A stretch of DNA of 64,000 bases from CAVQMB01 sp963713445. GTDB taxonomy: Bacteria; Pseudomonadota; Gammaproteobacteria; Competibacterales; Competibacteraceae. The notes under the pieces are model-generated. The model worked only from the letters and a program-made list of their open reading frames with translations. It had not been told where the DNA came from and made no database searches. Both the position numbers and the translations under genes were made by a program. Positions 59,369 to 64,000 of this stretch are shown here, in pieces; position 1 is the stretch's first letter; every line of letters starts with the position of its first letter. The DNA lies in contig CAVQMB010000021.1 in the NCBI GenBank assembly GCA_963713445.1, positions 1-64,000 of the forward strand, written 5' to 3'.

Positions 59369-59640
59369 AGTTCGTCGGGCGCGAGCGCCCGGACGCTGAG
59401 CGCGTGAATGTCAGTCTTCATCAACGCGTCCAGGGCATCGTAGACCAGCCGATGACGCTCCAGCAGCGATTTACCGGCGAAGGCATCGGCGACGATCGCC
59501 ACACTGAAGTGCCCTTTGCCCTCGCGGGCCCCCACGTGCCCGGCATGGGCGGCACTATCATCGGTAACTTCCAGCGCCCCCGGCGTGAAAACCTCGCGCA
59601 GCCGTTGTTCGATAGCCGCCACACGCCCGGGTGGCGTCAT
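59365..59640 (-). CDS. bolA: BolA-family protein
   Basis: 91 residues: AIEQRLREVFTPGALEVTDD, HVGAREGKGHFSVAIVADAF and HRLVYDALDALMKTDIHALS, the BolA fold with the conserved histidines that share an Fe-S cluster with monothiol glutaredoxins. It overlaps both its neighbours by 4 bases (yciI upstream, methyltransferase downstream), so they form one operon. Confidence 0.92.
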   Translation of the reverse strand: MTPPGRVAAIEQRLREVFTPGALEVTDDSAAHAGHVGAREGKGHFSVAIVADAFAGKSLLERHRLVYDALDALMKTDIHALSVRALAPDEL

Positions 59641-59939
59641 GCCGGTAACACCTTCTTGAACGGCAGCACTTCGACCTGGGCATAGACACCCGATTCGACG
59701 TAAGGGTCGGCCTCAGCCCACAGCCTGGCATCTTCCAGCGAGGGGAATTCGGCAACGATCAGGCTGCCGCTGAAGCCTTCCGGACCCGGGTCGGCACTGT
59801 CGATCGCCGGAAACGGACCGGCAAGCACCAGCCGGCCTTCGGCCTGCAGAGCCTGCAGTCGCTCCAGGTGGGCGGGACGTACACTCTGGCGACGATCGAG
59901 ACTGTCGGTCACGTCGTGACCGACGATGGCATACAGCAT
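59637..59939 (-). CDS. YciI-family protein
   Basis: 100 residues: MLYAIVGHDVTDSLDRRQSV, RPAHLERLQALQAEGRLVLA, GPFPAIDSADPGPEGFSGSL and FVEADPYVESGVY-like EADPYVESGVYAQVEVLPFK. The His and Asp of the RPAHLxRL segment form the presumed active site of this ferredoxin-like fold; no reaction is settled. It starts one base after the yciB stop and lies next to yciB as in E. coli. Confidence 0.9.
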   Translation of the reverse strand: MLYAIVGHDVTDSLDRRQSVRPAHLERLQALQAEGRLVLAGPFPAIDSADPGPEGFSGSLIVAEFPSLEDARLWAEADPYVESGVYAQVEVLPFKKVLPA

Positions 59940-59940
59940 G

Positions 59941-60483
59941 TCAGGATTCCTCCACGGGTTCGATATGACGGGCCAGATAAACGCCCTGCAGGAGCACAAA
60001 AACCAAGGTCAGTCCCAACATACCGTAAAGCTTGAAATCGACCCAGATATCCGTGCTATAAGAATATGCCACGTACAGATTGACGGCCCCCATGATCGCG
60101 AAGAACCCCGACCAGGCCACGTTGAGCCGGGTCCATACCGGGCTCGGCAACTGCATGGCGTTGTCCAGCATGTGCGCGATCAGCGGCTTGCGACCAACGA
60201 ACTGGCTGCCCAGAAATGCCACCGCAAACAACCAGTTAACCACTGTGACCTTCCACTTCAGGAACATCTCATCGTGCAGCATCAGAGTGATACCGCCAAA
60301 CACGATGAGCAGTGCCAGGGTGATCAGCGGCATGCGCTCGACCCGGCCCTGCCGTAGCCAGGTCCACCCGACCTGCACCGTGGAGACGATGATAATGGCC
60401 ACCGTAGCATGATAGAAATTGCCGGTCAGCTTGTAGACGGCAAAGAAAACAATAACCGGAAAAAAGTCCGAGAGTAGTTTCAT
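59941..60483 (-). CDS. yciB: Inner membrane-spanning protein YciB
   Basis: 180 residues with five or six membrane segments. The N-terminus MKLLSDFFPVIVFFAVYKLT is diagnostic, as is FLKWKVTVVNWLFAVAFLGS plus QFVGRKPLI and WVDFKLYGMLGLTLVFVLLQ. It acts in cell-envelope or septation functions, earlier named IspZ/septation protein A. First gene of the yciB-yciI-bolA-methyltransferase unit. Confidence 0.95.
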   Translation of the reverse strand: MKLLSDFFPVIVFFAVYKLTGNFYHATVAIIIVSTVQVGWTWLRQGRVERMPLITLALLIVFGGITLMLHDEMFLKWKVTVVNWLFAVAFLGSQFVGRKPLIAHMLDNAMQLPSPVWTRLNVAWSGFFAIMGAVNLYVAYSYSTDIWVDFKLYGMLGLTLVFVLLQGVYLARHIEPVEES

Positions 60484-60618
60484 CTGGTCGGATTCGCCAC
60501 TGGATCGTTCATCATAATGCTTTCTATCTTAACCGATGCCGGCAACGCCACGAAATCCTGTTCGTGGCCGCCGCCATCACTACATGTTAAGGTTCACCGA
60601 TCAGCACGGGGGATTGCC

Positions 60619-61254
60619 ATGACCCAGTTTTTCCAGATTCACCCCGACAATCCGCAGGCTCGGCTGATTCGCCAGGCCGTCAGCATACTGCACGACAGTG
60701 GCCTCATCGCCTACCCGACCGACTCCAGCTACGCTTTAGGCTGGCAGATCGGTGACAAGGCCGCGATGGAGCGCGTCGAGCGCCTGCGCCAGACCGACCG
60801 CTCGCACAACTTTACCGTGGTCTGCCGGGATCTGGCCGACATCGCCACCTATGCCCGCATCGAAAATCCGCAGTTCCGGCTGCTCAAGGCGCTCACCCCA
60901 GGGCCGTTCACATTCATCCTGCGGGCTACCCACGAAATACCACGCCGCCTGCAGAACCCGAAGCGCAAGACCATCGGCATACGGGTGCCCGATAACGCCA
61001 TCGTGCAGGCGCTGCTCGACGAACTGGGCGAACCGCTGATGTCGACCACGCTGATCCTGCCGAACGGCCACTCGGCGGCTGAGCGGCAACCGCTGAACGA
61101 TCCCGAGGGAATCCGGGAGCGGCTGGCGGGTCAGGTCGAACTGATCATCGACGGTGGCCCCTGCCCGCGCGAACCGACCACCGTGCTCGACCTCACCGGC
61201 CCGGCGCCGGAACTGTTGCGTCAGGGCCGTGGCGACGCCTCGGCCTATCTATAA
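60619..61254 (+). CDS. yciO: YciO/Sua5-YrdC-family protein
   Basis: 211 residues. MTQFFQIHPDNPQARLIRQA and GLIAYPTDSSYALGWQIGDK start the YrdC fold; RTDRSHNFTVVCRDLADIAT-like motif, PGPFTFILRATHEIPRRLQN and KRKTIGIRVPDNAIVQALL follow. The ending TTVLDLTG is conserved. It is the YciO branch, not the tRNA threonylcarbamoyl enzyme TsaC. It lies upstream of trpS, a common arrangement. Confidence 0.88.
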   Translation: MTQFFQIHPDNPQARLIRQAVSILHDSGLIAYPTDSSYALGWQIGDKAAMERVERLRQTDRSHNFTVVCRDLADIATYARIENPQFRLLKALTPGPFTFILRATHEIPRRLQNPKRKTIGIRVPDNAIVQALLDELGEPLMSTTLILPNGHSAAERQPLNDPEGIRERLAGQVELIIDGGPCPREPTTVLDLTGPAPELLRQGRGDASAYL

Positions 61255-61326
61255 GCGGTTTTTTGTCGCTGTCACAAGCGTCTGCGTATAATCTGAGGTC
61301 GACTTATCGACGATCGAGGCCCCCTC

Positions 61327-62538
61327 TTGAGTACCAGCAAACCGCAGAGCGTGCTGTCCGGCATGCGCCCGACCGGGAAACTCCACCTGGGCCATTACCA
61401 CGGCGCACTGAAAAACTGGGTCAAGCTGCAGCACGAGTACGAATGCTTCTATTTCGTGGCCGACTGGCACGCGCTCACAACGCATTACGAAGAGCGCGAA
61501 ATCATCAGCCAGACGGTCTGGGACATGGTCATCGATTGGCTGGCCGCCGGCGTCGATCCGAGCACCGCCCATCTGTTCATCCAGTCCCGCATTCCGGAGC
61601 ACGCGGAACTGCACCTGCTGCTGTCGATGATCACGCCGCTGGGCTGGCTGGAACGGGTCCCTACCTATAAGGATCAGCAGGACAAGCTCAAGGACCGTGA
61701 CCTCAACACCTACGGCTTTCTCGGCTATCCGCTCCTGCAGAGCGCGGATATCCTGATCTACCACGCGTCGTACGTACCGGTCGGCGAGGATCAGGTCGCT
61801 CACGTCGAACTGACCCGCGAGGTGGCCCGACGGTTCAATTACCTGTACGGCCGGGAACCCAACTTCGAGAACCGCGCCGAGCAGGCCATCCGGCAGTTGG
61901 GCAAGAAGAACGCCCGCCTGTACCGCGATCTGCGCCGCCGCTACCAGGAACAGGGCGTCCACGAGGCGCTCGCCGAAGCGCGCGCGCTGGTGGAAGACCA
62001 CAGCAATCTCACCCATGGCGACCGCGAGCGATTGATGGGTTATCTCGACGGCACCGGCCGGGTGATTCTGAGTGAGCCCCAGGCACTGCTCACACCGGAA
62101 TCCAGAATTCCCGGGCTGGACGGCCAGAAGATGTCCAAGTCCTACCACAACACCATAACGCTGCGCGAAGAACCCTTGGAAATCGAGCGCAAGCTGCGGA
62201 CCATGCCGACCGATCCGGCCCGGGTCAGGCGCAGCGATCCGGGCGAGCCCGAAAAGTGTCCGGTTTGGCAGTTCCACAAGGTCTATTCCAGCGACGCCAC
62301 CCGCGACTGGGTCCAGCAGGGCTGCCGCTCGGCCGGCATCGGCTGTCTGGAGTGCAAGCAGCCGGTGATCGACGCAGTGCAGGCGGAACTCAAGCCGATC
62401 CGGGAACGGGCCCAGGAATACGAAGCCAATCCCGACCTGGTGCGCAACATCGTCGAAGAGGGCTGTGAAGTGGCACGCGAAGTCGCCGCCGACACCCTGG
62501 ACGATGTGCGCCGCGCCATGGGGCTGGGGTATCGCTAA
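61327..62538 (+). CDS. trpS: Tryptophanyl-tRNA synthetase with Cys4 cluster motif
   Basis: 403 residues, longer than the 334 of E. coli. It has SGMRPTGKLHLGHYHGALKN (the HIGH region) and GQKMSKSYHNT (KMSKS). Four cysteines at residues 311, 333, 340 and 343 (C-x21-C-x6-C-x2-C) resemble the [4Fe-4S] site described in the Thermotoga enzyme (C-x22-C-x6-C-x2-C). TTG 61327 is the best start: the next Met is at residue 13, only five residues before the HIGH motif. Followed 5 bases later by scpA. Confidence 0.93.
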   Translation: MSTSKPQSVLSGMRPTGKLHLGHYHGALKNWVKLQHEYECFYFVADWHALTTHYEEREIISQTVWDMVIDWLAAGVDPSTAHLFIQSRIPEHAELHLLLSMITPLGWLERVPTYKDQQDKLKDRDLNTYGFLGYPLLQSADILIYHASYVPVGEDQVAHVELTREVARRFNYLYGREPNFENRAEQAIRQLGKKNARLYRDLRRRYQEQGVHEALAEARALVEDHSNLTHGDRERLMGYLDGTGRVILSEPQALLTPESRIPGLDGQKMSKSYHNTITLREEPLEIERKLRTMPTDPARVRRSDPGEPEKCPVWQFHKVYSSDATRDWVQQGCRSAGIGCLECKQPVIDAVQAELKPIRERAQEYEANPDLVRNIVEEGCEVAREVAADTLDDVRRAMGLGYR

Positions 62539-62543
62539 GTGGC

Positions 62544-63347
62544 ATGACCGACACCGTCGGCGTCATCACGGATGAAGAACCGCTGGCGGTCGTCCGCGGT
62601 GAACCGTTCACCACGGTACCGCAGGATCTCTACATCCCACCCGATGCCCTGGAGGTGTTCCTCGAAACTTTCGAGGGCCCGCTCGATCTGCTGCTGTATC
62701 TGATCAAAAAGCAGAACCTGGATATCCGCGACATCCCGATCGCCGAGATCACCCGCCAGTACATGGCGTATCTTGAGCTGATGCAGGCGCTGCGACTGGA
62801 GCTGGCCGCTGAATACCTGGTCATGGCTGCGGTGCTGGCTGAGATCAAATCGCGCCTGTTGCTGCCCGCACCGACCACGGCCGAGGGTGAGGATGAAGCC
62901 GATCCGCGGGCGGAGTTGATCCGGCGCCTGCAGGACTATGAACGGTTCCGGCAGGCGGCTGAGGACATTGACGCGCTGCCGCGACTGGAGCGCGATCTGT
63001 TCACCGGCACTGCGCCGCCTCCGCCGCGCAGTGCCAGCCGGCCACTGCCGGATATTGCGCTGAGTGAATTGCTGGCTGCGTTGCGCGAAGTGCTAACCCG
63101 GGCCGATTACTTCGACCATCACCATGTGCGGCGTGAGCAGTTGTCGGTACGTGAACGTATGGGTGAGATCCTGCAACGACTCCACCCACACGAGTTCACC
63201 CCGTTCAGCGGTTTGTTCCGGGCCAGCGAAGGCCGCCTGGGCGTGGTGGTGACGCTGCTGGCGGTACTGGAGTTGATTCGCGAATCCCTGATCGAACTGG
63301 TGCAGGCCGAATCACTCGCACCGATCTACCTGCGGGCGCGGGCTTGA
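62544..63347 (+). CDS. scpA: Segregation and condensation protein A
   Basis: 267-residue kleisin of the SMC-ScpAB chromosome complex. The N-terminal domain has FLETFEGPLDLLLYLIKKQN, LDIRDIPIAEITRQYMAYLE and AAEYLVMAAVLAEIKSRLLL; the C-terminal winged helix has VVVTLLAVLELIRESLIELV. It lies between trpS and scpB as one operon. Confidence 0.94.
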   Translation: MTDTVGVITDEEPLAVVRGEPFTTVPQDLYIPPDALEVFLETFEGPLDLLLYLIKKQNLDIRDIPIAEITRQYMAYLELMQALRLELAAEYLVMAAVLAEIKSRLLLPAPTTAEGEDEADPRAELIRRLQDYERFRQAAEDIDALPRLERDLFTGTAPPPPRSASRPLPDIALSELLAALREVLTRADYFDHHHVRREQLSVRERMGEILQRLHPHEFTPFSGLFRASEGRLGVVVTLLAVLELIRESLIELVQAESLAPIYLRARA

Positions 63348-63913
63348 TGCCGCCGCTAAAATACATTCTCGAGGCAGCGCTGCTGGCGGCCGGCGAGCCA
63401 CTCAGCCTGGAACGAATGGAGCGCCTGTTCGACGACGATGCACCACCGGATCGAACAACCCTGCAACAGGCCCTGACCGAACTCGCCGCCGACTACGCGA
63501 TGCGCGGCATTGAACTCGCGGAGGTGGCCGGCGGCTGGCGCATTCAGGTGCGGCCTAGCTATGCGCCCTGGGTGAGCCGACTGTGGGAAGAGAAACCGGG
63601 ACGCTATTCGCGGGCCCTGCTGGAAACGCTGGCCCTGATTGCCTATCGTCAGCCCATTACCCGAGGCGAAATCGCCGAGGTCCGCGGCGTCGGCGTCTCC
63701 ACCAGCATTGTTCGCACGCTCCAGGAACGCGGCTGGGTCAAGGTGGTCGGCCACCGCGAGGTTCCGGGCCGGCCCGCGCTTTACGGGACGACCCGGGAAT
63801 TCCTCGATTATTTCAATCTCAAGTCGCTGAGTGAGCTGCCGCCGCTCGCCGACATCAAGGATCTGGACGCGATCGGCGCCGCTCTGGAGCAAACGGCATC
63901 GGTTGATGGTTGA
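63347..63913 (+). CDS. scpB: Segregation and condensation protein B
   Basis: 188 residues, two winged-helix domains: ILEAALLAAGEPLSLERMER, GGWRIQVRPSYAPWVSRLWE, LLETLALIAYRQPITRGEIA and EVRGVGVSTSIVRTLQERGW with GRPALYGTT after it. Start ATG 63347 shares one base with the scpA stop (TGATG), so translation is coupled. Confidence 0.95.
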   Translation: MPPLKYILEAALLAAGEPLSLERMERLFDDDAPPDRTTLQQALTELAADYAMRGIELAEVAGGWRIQVRPSYAPWVSRLWEEKPGRYSRALLETLALIAYRQPITRGEIAEVRGVGVSTSIVRTLQERGWVKVVGHREVPGRPALYGTTREFLDYFNLKSLSELPPLADIKDLDAIGAALEQTASVDG

Positions 63914-63928
63914 CGGCTATCAACGTCC

Positions 63929-64000
63929 TCATCGACAGCTCTCGTCGGCCTGCTGGTAGCTGGTGCCTTGCTTCAGGTCCTTGACCAGGCACTGCCAGTA
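63929..64000 (-). CDS. C-terminal end of an unidentified protein, cut by window edge
   Basis: The minus strand reads in one frame from the right edge through YWQCLVKDLKQGTSYQQADE to SCR and a stop at 63929. Only 23 residues are seen. Two cysteines and the polar character suggest a small periplasmic or lipoprotein, but no family can be named. It is convergent with scpB. Confidence 0.45.
   Translation of the reverse strand, partial: YWQCLVKDLKQGTSYQQADESCR

Noticed and set aside
1..64000. tRNA, rRNA, insertion sequences, prophage or integrative elements
   Set aside because: I scanned the intergenic stretches and saw no cloverleaf, transposase, integrase or terminal repeats; a tRNA scan by program could still find something I missed.

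Overview
The window reads as about 64 kb of a GC-rich gammaproteobacterial chromosome. The evidence is the gene content and order (guaB-guaA beside xseA; bolA-yciI-yciB; yciO-trpS-scpA-scpB; pcnB-folK; rsmJ; dgt) together with two Tat-exported high-potential iron-sulfur proteins (HiPIPs), a phasin (polyhydroxyalkanoate granules) and an oxygen-independent hemN behind an FNR-type box. I saw no rRNA, tRNA, insertion sequence, prophage or CRISPR array.

Layout. 1-4.5 kb: purine genes guaA (last codons cut by the window edge) and guaB, divergent from xseA. 4.5-6 kb: a small redox cassette of two cytochrome P460-like proteins and a HiPIP; the middle gene has lost its heme histidine and carries a frameshift that runs it into the HiPIP. 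6-7.5 kb: tldD, complete in content but broken by many single-base shifts. 7.6-15.3 kb: a block of four exported proteins, namely a giant PASTA-repeat protein (about 20 PASTA domains, interrupted by frameshifts), a Trp-rich secreted protein, a DUF2380 protein and a second PASTA protein (7 domains). The two PASTA proteins share the same C-terminal module and tail. 15.4-26.5 kb: YheT hydrolase, a frameshifted CoA-transferase, a YihY/BrkB-type membrane protein, rsmJ, phasin, dgt, a FadD-type acyl-CoA ligase, a periplasmic protein and a lipoprotein built of 28-residue coiled-coil repeats.

26.5-31.5 kb: a basic-amino-acid ABC transporter with an AotO-like zinc hydrolase and a short-chain dehydrogenase facing it. 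31.6-37 kb: metallo-beta-lactamase hydrolase, pirin, AEC transporter, and a three-gene unit of amidoligase, C26-type glutamine amidotransferase and DedA/YqaA-like membrane protein. 37-44 kb: a complete Dpp/Opp-type ABC transporter with a GntR regulator at the front and a cupin at the end, next to a remnant of an FAD oxidoreductase. 44-47.5 kb: Yip1 protein, second HiPIP, hemN, nitroreductase. 47.6-51.2 kb: OsmC protein, then a uracil-catabolism (URC) operon of URC1, URC4 and uracil phosphoribosyltransferase. 51.4-58.7 kb: pcnB, folK, two near-identical SLC13/TrkA-C transporters flanking one intact sulfotransferase and one internally deleted sulfotransferase. 58.7-64 kb: TrmB-like methyltransferase, bolA, yciI, yciB, yciO, a tryptophanyl-tRNA synthetase with a four-cysteine cluster motif, scpA, scpB and the tail of one more gene.

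Several genes (tldD, the first PASTA gene, the CoA-transferase, one P460 gene) are broken by single-base shifts while the protein sequence on either side stays well conserved. For tldD and the PASTA gene this looks more like local sequence error than decay. The best candidates for undescribed biology are the PASTA/secreted-protein block, the amidoligase cassette, the P460-HiPIP cassette and the 28-residue-repeat lipoprotein.
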